A stretch of 64,000 nt of DNA. Origin: Acidobacteriota bacterium (GTDB lineage: Bacteria; Acidobacteriota; Terriglobia; Acidiferrales; UBA7541). The stretch is taken from the NCBI GenBank assembly GCA_023481105.1, contig JAMCWK010000136.1, positions 1-64,000 of the forward strand. The letters run 5' to 3'. The notes under the pieces are model-generated. The model searched no databases. It was not told the DNA's origin and worked only from the letters and a program-made list of their open reading frames with translations. This document shows positions 9,540-18,443 of the stretch, piece after piece (positions within the stretch are counted from its first letter, which is position 1; each line of letters begins with the position of its first letter). A program made the position numbers and the translations under genes.

Positions 9540-10493
9540 ATGGAAACCACGCTGGATCCGAATCTGATTGTCTATTTTGAAGACACCTACAAGCCGCTGG
9601 CGGAAGCCAAGGTGGGCTTGCTCACTCATGCACTGCACTATGGCTCAGGAATTTTCGAAGGCATCCGCGGCTACTGGTCGGCGGAGGATGAGGAGCTGTA
9701 CCTATTCCGCGCGCGCGAGCACTATGAACGCTGGAAGTCCAACGCGCGGCTGCTGAAGATCGAAATACCGCTCTCCGCGAAACAGCTTTGCGACATCACC
9801 TGCGAACTCATCGCCCGCAACCAGTTGCGCACGGACGTGTACGTCCGGCCGCTGGTGTTCAAGTCGCGCCAGGGCATCGGCGTGGCCTTTGGTCCGGAAT
9901 TCGAATTGGCCATTGTGGCTGTGCCCTTCGGCACCTACATTGACAGCACAAAAGGCCTGCGCGTGGCTGTTTCGTCTTGGCGCCGCGTGGACGACAACGC
10001 CATCCCTGCGCGCGGAAAGATCTGCGGCGCGTACGTCAACAGCGCCCTCTCCGGCGACGAAGCGCGCGCGAACGGCTTTGACGAAGCGGTCGTGCTGACC
10101 AACGACGGCCATGTGGCCGAAGGCGCGGCGTCCAATCTTTTCCTGGTGCGCAGCGGACAGCTCATCACTCCGCCCGTGTACGACAACATCCTCGAGGGCA
10201 TCACCCGCGCCACGGTGATTGAACTCGCGCGCGACATGTGGATTGAAACGATCGAGCGTCCCGTGGATCGCACCGAGCTGTACGTGGCCTCGGAGGCATT
10301 CTTCGCGGGCACGGCCTTTGAAATCGCACCGATTATTGAAGTGGACCGCCACCCGGTAGGGACAGGGAGCATTGGCCACATCACCCGCCGACTGCAAGAA
10401 GCCTACGTGGAGGTCACACGCGGCCGTACCGCCCGCGGAAGTCATTGGCGACTGCCGGCGTATCGCGAAGTCGGTGTCCGCTCTGTCACCTAG
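9540..10493 (+). CDS. ilvE: Branched-chain amino acid aminotransferase
   Basis: HALHYGSGIFEGIRGY, VAEGAASNLFLV, GITRATVIELA (PLP fold type IV). Confidence 0.88.
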   Translation: METTLDPNLIVYFEDTYKPLAEAKVGLLTHALHYGSGIFEGIRGYWSAEDEELYLFRAREHYERWKSNARLLKIEIPLSAKQLCDITCELIARNQLRTDVYVRPLVFKSRQGIGVAFGPEFELAIVAVPFGTYIDSTKGLRVAVSSWRRVDDNAIPARGKICGAYVNSALSGDEARANGFDEAVVLTNDGHVAEGAASNLFLVRSGQLITPPVYDNILEGITRATVIELARDMWIETIERPVDRTELYVASEAFFAGTAFEIAPIIEVDRHPVGTGSIGHITRRLQEAYVEVTRGRTARGSHWRLPAYREVGVRSVT

Positions 10494-10518
10494 CAAGTTT
10501 CTGCGTCGTCTCCCTACC

Positions 10519-10554
10519 GGGCCGCTTCGGAAAGCCGGAGCGGCCCTTTCGTTT
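10519..10554 (+). terminator. Rho-independent terminator after ilvE
   Basis: GGGCCGCTTCGG-AAAG-CCGGAGCGGCCC followed by TTTCGTTT. Confidence 0.8.
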
Positions 10555-10855
10555 GCAATTCACACAATCAAATGACGCCGAAGAGGCTGGAATTAGGCGC
10601 GGCGGCTTCGGTGTTGCGAATCTAAGCAGGGCCTATTGCGAAATTAAGCGACGACAAACGCCTCACAACTCACTGATTCCACGGACGAGGCGCAGCGATG
10701 GCCACCAAGTGACCTTTTTGCCCGTTCATTTTCTCAACAAACTGCTGTTGCGAACTTCTGCGAAGAATCTGGAGTGCGTTTTGCTCGCACCTGCATCTGC
10801 TTTCCCACCTAGCAATTACACCGATTCCCTCCTCTCGAAACGATTCGCGCGATTG

Positions 10856-10871
10856 CGGCCCGGCAGTTGCC
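10856..10871 (+). promoter_or_regulatory. Candidate sigma-54 promoter (CGGCCCGGCAGTTGCC)
   Basis: GG-N10-GC spacing with TTGC at -12; 78 nt upstream of ATG 10949. Confidence 0.45.
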
Positions 10872-10948
10872 TTAATAGAAGGTGCAGGCGCCCAACGAGA
10901 GGCGACCCACCGCGGGCGCAACAAGCGAGTGGGCCGGAGAGGTGAGTC

Positions 10949-11614
10949 ATGACAGTCATTCTGGTCCTCGCAACCTTCGTAGTTCTGCTGACGCTGGAGT
11001 ACTTCATGCACCGCGTTCCGGCGCCGCAACCGGCCGAGCAATTGGCCGAGCCGAAACCGCCCCGCGCGTTGCCGGAATTTGTCGCCGGCTTTGCGTTGCC
11101 TGAAAATCTCAGCTATCACCCGGGCCACACCTGGGCGCTGAGCGAAAGCCCGAATCTGGTACGCGTGGGCATGGACGATTTCGCCGCGCGCCTGTCAGGA
11201 AACGTGGCCAGCATTCAGTTGCCGCAGCGCGGGCAGTGGGTGCGCCAGGGGCAGAAAGTCGCCACGCTCCTGCGCAACGGGGCCAAGGCGGAGATGGTCT
11301 CCCCAATGGAAGGGATCGTTTCGGACGTGAACGACGCTGTGCAGCTTAACCCCGAGCTGGCGCGGCGCGACCCCTATGGCGAAGGGTGGTTGGTGAAACT
11401 GAATGCGCCCGACGCCAAGCTGAACTTCCGGAATTTGCTGAATGGAATGGTGGCGCGGCGCTGGATGGAAGAGGCGGCTGCGCGTCTTCGCCTGATGGTG
11501 GAAACAGCCGCAGCGGCATTGGCGCAAGACGGCGGCGTGGCAGTGGAAGACGTCAGCGGACTTCTGACTGACGAAAAATGGGCCAGCTTGATGCAAGAGT
11601 TCTTCCTTTCGTGA
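10949..11614 (+). CDS. Membrane-anchored glycine-cleavage H-protein-like (lipoyl-domain) protein
   Basis: N-terminal TM (VILVLATFVVLLTLEYF), then H-protein-like YHPGHTWAL...GMDDFAARLSG...VSPMEGIVSDVN; Lys113 lies where the lipoyl-Lys is expected. Confidence 0.72.
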   Translation: MTVILVLATFVVLLTLEYFMHRVPAPQPAEQLAEPKPPRALPEFVAGFALPENLSYHPGHTWALSESPNLVRVGMDDFAARLSGNVASIQLPQRGQWVRQGQKVATLLRNGAKAEMVSPMEGIVSDVNDAVQLNPELARRDPYGEGWLVKLNAPDAKLNFRNLLNGMVARRWMEEAAARLRLMVETAAAALAQDGGVAVEDVSGLLTDEKWASLMQEFFLS

Positions 11615-11642
11615 GCTGCATGGGCCTCACCTCTCTGCAAGG

Positions 11643-11683
11643 AAATGGGCGATCCCGCAACGCGGGATTGCCCATTTTTGTTG
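11643..11683 (+). terminator. Rho-independent terminator
   Basis: AAATGGGCGATCCCGC-AAC-GCGGGATTGCCCATTT followed by TT. Confidence 0.88.
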
Positions 11684-11862
11684 TTTCCCGAAGTGGCTTT
11701 GGGGGATAGGTGGAAATTCCCATTGGCACCCGCAGAGTAGCGTTGAATTTATCAGCAGCTAATTTTTGCAATGGAGAAATCTCGACAGTCCTTCAAGCCC
11801 TTTGTAACTAATTGTATTAGTAGCACTTAACGTTGCAAGGAAAGGCGCAATCCGGCAAGAGC

Positions 11863-11877
11863 TGGCAGGCCAATTGC
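11863..11877 (+). promoter_or_regulatory. Strong candidate sigma-54 promoter TGGCAGGCCAATTGC
   Basis: One mismatch to TGGCACGNNNNTTGC; 33 nt upstream of ATG 11911. Confidence 0.65.
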
Positions 11878-11910
11878 CCTTTCCAATCCTAGCCGCGCCG
11901 TGGAGCCCAG

Positions 11911-12681
11911 ATGAGCAAGTCTATCCTTTACGATGCTACCCTCTGCATCAACTGCAAGCAGTGCGAAGTCGCCTGCGCGGAACAGAACAAACTCCCGTAC
12001 AACGAAACTATCGCTGCGGAGCAAAAACAGTCCGCGCACAAATTCACCGTTGTGCTGGAGTCTGCCGCGGCGGACGGCAAGTTCATGCGGAAGCTTTGCA
12101 TGAACTGCGCAGACCCGACGTGCGTTTCGGTGTGCCCCGTCGGAGCCTTCACCAAAACAGCAGCCGGCCCGGTGGTGTACGACGAAACTAAATGCATGGG
12201 CTGCCGCTACTGCATGCTGGCGTGCCCCTTCGGCGTGCCGAAGTACGAATGGGATAAGGCGCTGCCGCTGGTGCGCAAGTGCGATATGTGCGCGGACCGC
12301 GTGAGCGCAGGAAGACCCACGGCCTGCACGGAAGCTTGTCCGACGGGCGCCACGATATTCGGAGAACGCGAGACCCTGATTGCCGAAGCGCAAAAGCGCA
12401 TTAAGGAAAAACCCGACCAGTACGTGAACCACGTCTATGGCGTGGAGGAAGTCGGCGGCACGTCAGTGCTGCTGCTTTCCAGCGTGCCGTTCGAGCAGTT
12501 CGGCTATCGCAGCGATTTGATGCACGACCCACTGCCCATGCTCACGTACCGCGTGCTGGCTCGGATTCCAGACCTGGTGGGGCTGGGCGGAATGCTGCTG
12601 GGCGGCATCTGGTGGATCACCAACCGGCGCGCTGAGGTTGCCGCTGCCGAAGCGCCTGTGCGCGCGCACGAGGAGAAATGA
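11911..12681 (+). CDS. HybA-like 4Fe-4S ferredoxin oxidoreductase subunit with C-terminal TM anchor
   Basis: Four Cys clusters (CINCKQCEVAC, CMNCADPTCVSVCP, CMGCRYCMLACP, CDMC...CTEACP); C-terminal hydrophobic segment; no N-terminal Tat signal. Confidence 0.88.
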   Translation: MSKSILYDATLCINCKQCEVACAEQNKLPYNETIAAEQKQSAHKFTVVLESAAADGKFMRKLCMNCADPTCVSVCPVGAFTKTAAGPVVYDETKCMGCRYCMLACPFGVPKYEWDKALPLVRKCDMCADRVSAGRPTACTEACPTGATIFGERETLIAEAQKRIKEKPDQYVNHVYGVEEVGGTSVLLLSSVPFEQFGYRSDLMHDPLPMLTYRVLARIPDLVGLGGMLLGGIWWITNRRAEVAAAEAPVRAHEEK

Positions 12682-13886
12682 CGATGCCGGAAAAATTCCA
12701 ACTGCCAAAACTAACGTTCTGGAAAGCGGCGCTGGTGCTGATTGCCCTCACCGGGCTCTACGCCACGTTTGTGCGGTTTGCGCAAGGACTGGGCGCTTCA
12801 ACCAACTTGTCAGACGAGTTTCCGTGGGGGATCTGGGTAGGCTTCGACGTGTTGTGCGGAGTCATGCTGGCAGCGGGTGGATTCACGCTTACCGCCACCG
12901 TTTATATTTTCAATCTCGAACGCTTCCGTCCCATCGTGCGCCCCACGGTGCTGACGGCGTTCCTGGGCTACTCGCTGGTGTGCGTGGCGCTGCTGTTCGA
13001 CCTGGGACGCAGCTACCGCATCTGGCACCCGCTGGTGATGTGGAATCCCAGGTCGGTGCTCTTCGAAGTGGGTTGGTGCGTGACGCTGTACACCACGGTG
13101 CTGGCGCTGGAGTTTGCGCCCGTGGTGTTTGAGCGGCTGCAACTGGAACGGCCGCGGCGCATCCTGCGGGGGATTTCGATTCCTCTTGTGATCGCCGGCG
13201 TCATGCTCTCCACGCTGCACCAGTCCTCGCTGGGAAGCCTGTACCTGATCGTGCCGCAAAAGCTGCATCCCTTCTGGTACTCGCCGCTCCTCCCCGTCTT
13301 CTTTTTCATTTCGGCCATCGCAGTGGGGCTGGCGATGACCATCTTCGAATCCTCGATGACCTCCAAGCATTTCGGCAAACAACTGGAGTTGCCGCTGCTG
13401 CGGGAACTCGGCCGCATTTTGGCCGTAGTGCTGCTGGTGTACACGGTGCTGCGCACACAGGACCTCTACCATCGTGGCGCGTTGAAGCTGGTGCTCCAGC
13501 CAAGCTACGAAACTTGGCTGTTCTTGCTGGAGGTGCTGCTCGGCCTCGCGGCGCCCATCGTGCTGCTGCTGATTCCCCGGGTGCGGCAGGCGGCCGGGGG
13601 CCTCTACCTGGCGGCCGTGCTGACTTTGCTGGGTTTCATTACCAACCGGCTGAACGTGAGCACCACCGGCATGGAAACTTCGGCGGGAATGCACTACGTC
13701 CCGAAGTGGACGGAGTTGGCGGTGACCGCCAGCATCATTGCCGTGGGCTTTGCGGCCTTCGCGCTTGCAGCAAAACATCTGCCCATTTTTTCAAACCATA
13801 CCGGCGCGCCGCCGGAAGCCGGCTCGCGCCGGTCCAAGGCGATCTTCGTTGAGAAGAAGGAGGAGGGCGTTCTGGTTGGAAGGTGA
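12678..13886 (+). CDS. HybB/NrfD-family integral membrane subunit
   Basis: 402 aa multi-TM; PWGIWVGFDVLCGVMLAAGGF and STLHQSSLGSLYLI motifs. Confidence 0.88.
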   Translation: MTMPEKFQLPKLTFWKAALVLIALTGLYATFVRFAQGLGASTNLSDEFPWGIWVGFDVLCGVMLAAGGFTLTATVYIFNLERFRPIVRPTVLTAFLGYSLVCVALLFDLGRSYRIWHPLVMWNPRSVLFEVGWCVTLYTTVLALEFAPVVFERLQLERPRRILRGISIPLVIAGVMLSTLHQSSLGSLYLIVPQKLHPFWYSPLLPVFFFISAIAVGLAMTIFESSMTSKHFGKQLELPLLRELGRILAVVLLVYTVLRTQDLYHRGALKLVLQPSYETWLFLLEVLLGLAAPIVLLLIPRVRQAAGGLYLAAVLTLLGFITNRLNVSTTGMETSAGMHYVPKWTELAVTASIIAVGFAAFALAAKHLPIFSNHTGAPPEAGSRRSKAIFVEKKEEGVLVGR

Positions 13887-15577
13887 GCATGCCGGAACCG
13901 GAAACACAACCATCGCCTCCACACCACCCGTGGACACGCAGCCTGAGCGTGAAACTCACGGCCATGCTCGTGCTCGGGATGGTGGTCTGCTTCGGTTTGC
14001 TGGGCTACTTGAATATCCGCCTGCATCGCAAGCATCTGGAACAATCTGTACTGGTCAGCGCGGAGCGAAACAGTGAGGTCATCAAGCGCAGCACGTCGTA
14101 TTCGATGCTGCGCAATGACCGCGAAGGGCTGTATCACGCCATCCAGACGATGGCTGCGCAGCCCGGCGTGGTGCGCATTCGCATCTTCAACAAGGAAGGA
14201 CGGATCAGCTACTCCACCGACCCGGCGGAAGTAAATGCGCTGGTGGACAAGCGAGCAGAAGCTTGCTACGCGTGCCACGCGCAGGCCCAGCCGCTGGCCC
14301 ACTTGGACCGGCCGGACCGCTTCCGCATCTACCGCGCTGCGAACGGAGAGCGCGTGCTGGGCATCATCAATCCCATCGAAAACTTGCCTTCGTGCTCGAC
14401 GGCGGAATGCCATGCGCATCCTGCCGGGCAAAAGATCCTCGGCGTGCTGGACACCAATCTTTCGCTGGCGCTGACAGACCAAGACTTGGCGGAAAGCTCG
14501 CGGCAGATGACCTATTACACGGTCTTGGCGGTGGCGGCGATTTCTCTGCTGAGCGGGCTGTTTGTATGGCGCATGGTGTACCGGCCGATCCGTGTGCTGC
14601 GCAGCGGCACCGAGCGGCTGGCGCGAGGTGAACTGGGCTACCAGATCGAAGATGCGTCACGCGATGAAGTAGGCGCGCTGGCGGATTCCTTCAATGCCAT
14701 GAGCCGCGAGCTGCGCGAAGCGCGCGAGGAAATCACGGCGTGGGCGCGCACGCTCGAGGTGCGCGTGGAACAAAAGACGGGCGAGCTGCAACGCGCGCAG
14801 GAATGCATGCTGCAAGTAGAGAAGATGGCGTCCATCGGGAAACTGGCGGCCGTGGTGGCGCACGAAATCAATAATCCGCTCGCGGGCATCCTCACCTACA
14901 CCAAGCTGATGAGGAAATGGGTGGAGCGCGGCGAGTGGGACGAAGCGCGGCGCGCAGAAATGCGCAGCTCGCTGGACCTAGTGGAAAGCGAAAGCCGCCG
15001 GTGCGGGGAAATCGTGAAGAACCTGCTGGTCTTTTCGCGCTCCGCACCCATGAACTTGGGGTGGACAGACCTAAACTCCGTGGTGGACCGCTGCGTCTGC
15101 CTGGTGCGCCACCAACTCGAACTGGCCAACATCGAGCTGCAACTGGAATTGGCCGAAAGCTTACCGGTGGTGCACTGTGACGCTGCACAAATGGAGCAAG
15201 TGCTGCTGGCGCTGGTGATGAACGCCATTGACGCCCTGCCCCGCGGCGGGCGGCTGCGGCTGTGCAGCCGACTGGCTTCGGACCGCGCACTGGCAGAACT
15301 GGAAGTGCAGGACGACGGTATTGGCATTCCGCCCGACCTACTCCCCAACCTGTTCGAGCCGTTCTTCACCACCAAAGAGCGAGGTCACGGAGTGGGGCTT
15401 GGCTTGGCCATCAGCCGCGGCATCATCGAGCGGCACGGCGGGAAAATTTCTGTGGTCTCGGAGCCGGGCCGTGGCACGACGTTTACCATCCGGCTGCCGC
15501 TGGAAACCCGCCCGCCGGAAACTCCGAAACCGGAAAAAATCGAAACGCAACCTGTTGCTGCAGTCAAAGCGAGGTGA
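13883..15577 (+). CDS. Membrane sensor histidine kinase with putative c-type heme motifs, HAMP and HATPase domains
   Basis: N- and mid-protein TMs, periplasmic CYACH and CSTAECH, HAMP region, AVVAHEINNPLAGILTYTKL H-box, DDGIGIPPDLLPNLFEPFFTTK and GVGLGLAISRGII. Confidence 0.88.
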   Translation: MSMPEPETQPSPPHHPWTRSLSVKLTAMLVLGMVVCFGLLGYLNIRLHRKHLEQSVLVSAERNSEVIKRSTSYSMLRNDREGLYHAIQTMAAQPGVVRIRIFNKEGRISYSTDPAEVNALVDKRAEACYACHAQAQPLAHLDRPDRFRIYRAANGERVLGIINPIENLPSCSTAECHAHPAGQKILGVLDTNLSLALTDQDLAESSRQMTYYTVLAVAAISLLSGLFVWRMVYRPIRVLRSGTERLARGELGYQIEDASRDEVGALADSFNAMSRELREAREEITAWARTLEVRVEQKTGELQRAQECMLQVEKMASIGKLAAVVAHEINNPLAGILTYTKLMRKWVERGEWDEARRAEMRSSLDLVESESRRCGEIVKNLLVFSRSAPMNLGWTDLNSVVDRCVCLVRHQLELANIELQLELAESLPVVHCDAAQMEQVLLALVMNAIDALPRGGRLRLCSRLASDRALAELEVQDDGIGIPPDLLPNLFEPFFTTKERGHGVGLGLAISRGIIERHGGKISVVSEPGRGTTFTIRLPLETRPPETPKPEKIETQPVAAVKAR

Positions 15578-15580
15578 CCC

Positions 15581-16969
15581 ATGGTGCGCGAAAAAGGGAA
15601 ACTGCTGATCGTGGATGACGAGCCGATCGTCCGAGATTCGCTCGGAAAATGGTTCCGCGAAGAAGGCTACGAAATCGGCACGGCGGAAAGCGCCAACGAG
15701 GCCTTGACCCGGCTGGCGGAACAGGCATGGGACCTCGCGCTGGTGGACATCAAGATGCCGGGCACGGACGGGATCCAACTGCAACGCCGCCTGCACGAAA
15801 TAAATCCCGAGCTCATGGTCATCATTATGACCGGCTACGCCTCGGTCGAAACGGCCGTGGAAGCGCTGAAGAACGGCGCGTACGACTACATCACGAAGCC
15901 GTTCGACCCGGATGACGTGGCGCACCTGGTGCGCAACGCGCTGTCTCATCGCCACGCCGAGCGGGAAAATGTGCGCCTGCGCGAAACGGTGGTGGAGGTG
16001 TCGCGGCCCAGCGAACTTATCGGGCAGAGCGCGGCCATGCAGCGCGTCTTTGAAGCCATCGAGACCGTGGGGCCGACGGACGCAACCGTGCTCATCACCG
16101 GCGAAAGCGGCACGGGCAAAGAGCTCGTGGCGCGGGCCATTCATACGGCCAGCGCGCGGCGCTACCACCCGCTGGTGGTGATTCATTGCGGCGCGCTGAC
16201 GGAAACGCTGCTCGAATCGGAGCTGTTCGGGCATGAAAAGGGCGCGTTTACAGGAGCGCAGTACCGCAAAAAGGGGAAATTTGAAATTGCCGAGGGCGGC
16301 ACGGTTTTCCTCGATGAGATCGGCGACATAAGCCTGAAGACACAAACGGACCTGCTGCGCGTGCTCCAGGAACGGGAAATCACCCGCGTGGGCGGGAACC
16401 AGCCGATCAAGCTGGACTTCCGCTGCATCGCTGCGACCAACAAAAACCTCGAAACATTGATCGAAGAAGGCAAGTTCCGGCCCGACTTGTTCTATCGTCT
16501 GAATGTCTTCCACATCGAAATACCACCTCTGCGGGATCGGAGAGAGGATATTCCCCTGCTTGTGGATCACTTCGTGCGCAAGTTCTCACTGGCCATGTCC
16601 AAGAAAATAGCGTGCGTGGCGCCGCTGGCCATGAAGATTTTGCAGGAACACGCCTGGCCAGGAAATGTCCGCGAGTTGGAAAACGCCGTGGAGCGCGCCA
16701 TGGTGGTGGCGCAGGAACCCGAACTGCGCGAACAGGACTTCACGCTAAAGCTGCAGCAGAACGGCGCCGAGGGCCGCCGGCTCGAGGATATCGAGCGCTC
16801 GCACATCCTGCGCGTGCTGGAGGAGTGCGGCGGCAATCAGACGCGCGCCGCAATCGTGCTGGCCATCGACAGGGTGACGCTCTACAACAAGCTGAAACGC
16901 TACGGTTGGAAACGGCCACACAGTGAATCACCGAACGAGGAACTAGCTTCGTCGGACCGGAAAAAATGA
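15581..16969 (+). CDS. Sigma-54-dependent NtrC-family response regulator
   Basis: Receiver domain (VDDEPIVRDSL...VDIKMPGTDG), AAA+ GESGTGKELVARAIH, GAFTGA loop, Fis-type C-terminal HTH. Confidence 0.95.
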   Translation: MVREKGKLLIVDDEPIVRDSLGKWFREEGYEIGTAESANEALTRLAEQAWDLALVDIKMPGTDGIQLQRRLHEINPELMVIIMTGYASVETAVEALKNGAYDYITKPFDPDDVAHLVRNALSHRHAERENVRLRETVVEVSRPSELIGQSAAMQRVFEAIETVGPTDATVLITGESGTGKELVARAIHTASARRYHPLVVIHCGALTETLLESELFGHEKGAFTGAQYRKKGKFEIAEGGTVFLDEIGDISLKTQTDLLRVLQEREITRVGGNQPIKLDFRCIAATNKNLETLIEEGKFRPDLFYRLNVFHIEIPPLRDRREDIPLLVDHFVRKFSLAMSKKIACVAPLAMKILQEHAWPGNVRELENAVERAMVVAQEPELREQDFTLKLQQNGAEGRRLEDIERSHILRVLEECGGNQTRAAIVLAIDRVTLYNKLKRYGWKRPHSESPNEELASSDRKK

Positions 16970-17529
16970 ACGGGATCGAGCTGCTGCCAGTAGGCGAAGT
17001 GGACGGCGCAGTGCTGGAGGAACTGCGCAACGGGCTGCGGTCCGTCTTTCGGGTTTCGTCTTTGGTGCTCGATCGTAAGCTGGATCCGACTTTTGCGCGG
17101 CACGCCGTGCGCAATCAATTCCACTCCAGCGAAATCCTCGCACAAATGCATGACGGCCTGCGGGCCGGCGTGCGGCGGGTGGGCGTGGCGAGCGTGGACC
17201 TGTACGTCCCCATCCTGACGTTTGTCTTTGGCGAAGCGGAGGTAGGCGGCGCGTGCGCCGTGGTGTCCATACATCGCCTGCGACAGGAATTCTATGGGCT
17301 GCCGGCGGACCCCGACCTCGAACGGGAGCGGCTGTTGAAGGAAGCTGTGCACGAATTGGGGCACACATTGGAGCTGACGCACTGCAACGACTACCGCTGC
17401 GCTATGGCCGCGTCGCATTCCGTGGAATGGATTGACATGAAAGAGGCGCAGTTTTGCGAGGACTGCCGCAACTCCGTTTCCCGGCTGGGAAGCGGCAACT
17501 CGGTTCGCGCTGGAAGGTATTGGATTTGA
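16966..17529 (+). CDS. amzA: Archaemetzincin-like zinc metalloprotease
   Basis: HELGHTLELTHCNDYRCAM...FCEDC matches the HExxH...HCx4CxM...CxxC archaemetzincin signature. Confidence 0.85.
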   Translation: MNGIELLPVGEVDGAVLEELRNGLRSVFRVSSLVLDRKLDPTFARHAVRNQFHSSEILAQMHDGLRAGVRRVGVASVDLYVPILTFVFGEAEVGGACAVVSIHRLRQEFYGLPADPDLERERLLKEAVHELGHTLELTHCNDYRCAMAASHSVEWIDMKEAQFCEDCRNSVSRLGSGNSVRAGRYWI

Positions 17530-17631
17530 GCGCGAAGACCAGGTTGGGGGAAATTGTTTAGAACGCGCAACCGTTTTCCGTCAGCAGGCGCACAGTGGTT
17601 CTTCGGCGGCGCCTTTCTTCCCAAGCAGAGA

Positions 17632-18396
17632 TCACATTAACAATTTGGTGAGGGCAGCGACCAGCACAAAGCTGGCCATGAGGCCGAGCGAGGGCGCTTT
17701 GGCGTCGGGCCGCTGGCGGCTTTCCGGAATGATCTGATCCGAGGCGACAAAAATCATGGCGCCCGCGGCGACAGAAAGTGCGAAGGGCACCAAGGGGCCT
17801 GCGACAGCCACAAAACCGACGCCAAGCGCCGCAGCAATCGGCTGGCCGATGCCGGATAGCAGCGCCCAGGTCGCCGCGCGCAATCGTGAGGATCCCGCAG
17901 CGCGCAGCGGAACCGCAATGGCCAGCCCTTCGGGCACATTTTGCAGCGCAACTGCCACCGCCACAATCACACCAAGAGAGGGCTCACCGGCTGCGAACGC
18001 CACGCCGACGGCCAGTCCTTCGGGAATGTGGTGGAGCGTAATGGCACTGCCGAGGAGAATGCCCAGGCGCTTTTCCGGGCCGCTGATTTCCGGAGCAAAG
18101 TGAGGCTCGAGGTGAGGAACGAAGCGCTCGAGCAGGAAGACGAGAAGCGCGCCGCACAACAGCCCAGCGGTGACGGAGCCGATTCCGTTCTTTTGCAAGG
18201 CGGGGCCGAGCAGCGTGATGGAGCCCGCCGCCAGCATAACGCCCGCAGAAAACCCAAGCAGGGCGTCATACCAAGCACGCGACATGCGCGGGAACACTAC
18301 CAGAATAATTCCGCCTATGCCTGTGCCGAGCGCGGCGAGAATGCTGGCGAGGAGTGCGGTGCGCATCAAGTCCCTTTGGCTTGCTTCCGCGTTCAA
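17632..18396 (-). CDS. ZIP-family metal transporter
   Basis: HHIPEGLAVGVAFAAG and LQNVPEGLAIAVPL His/Glu motifs in multi-TM protein. Confidence 0.9.
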   Translation of the reverse strand: MNAEASQRDLMRTALLASILAALGTGIGGIILVVFPRMSRAWYDALLGFSAGVMLAAGSITLLGPALQKNGIGSVTAGLLCGALLVFLLERFVPHLEPHFAPEISGPEKRLGILLGSAITLHHIPEGLAVGVAFAAGEPSLGVIVAVAVALQNVPEGLAIAVPLRAAGSSRLRAATWALLSGIGQPIAAALGVGFVAVAGPLVPFALSVAAGAMIFVASDQIIPESRQRPDAKAPSLGLMASFVLVAALTKLLM

Positions 18397-18443
18397 TCAC
18401 ACGAGTACACAGCACGGCGCGGCGGAAGTCTCCAGCTGCGCAA

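Noticed and set aside
10445-10945. 166-aa ORF between ilvE and the H-protein-like gene
   Set aside because: Overlaps the ilvE end and its terminator and has no protein-like pattern.
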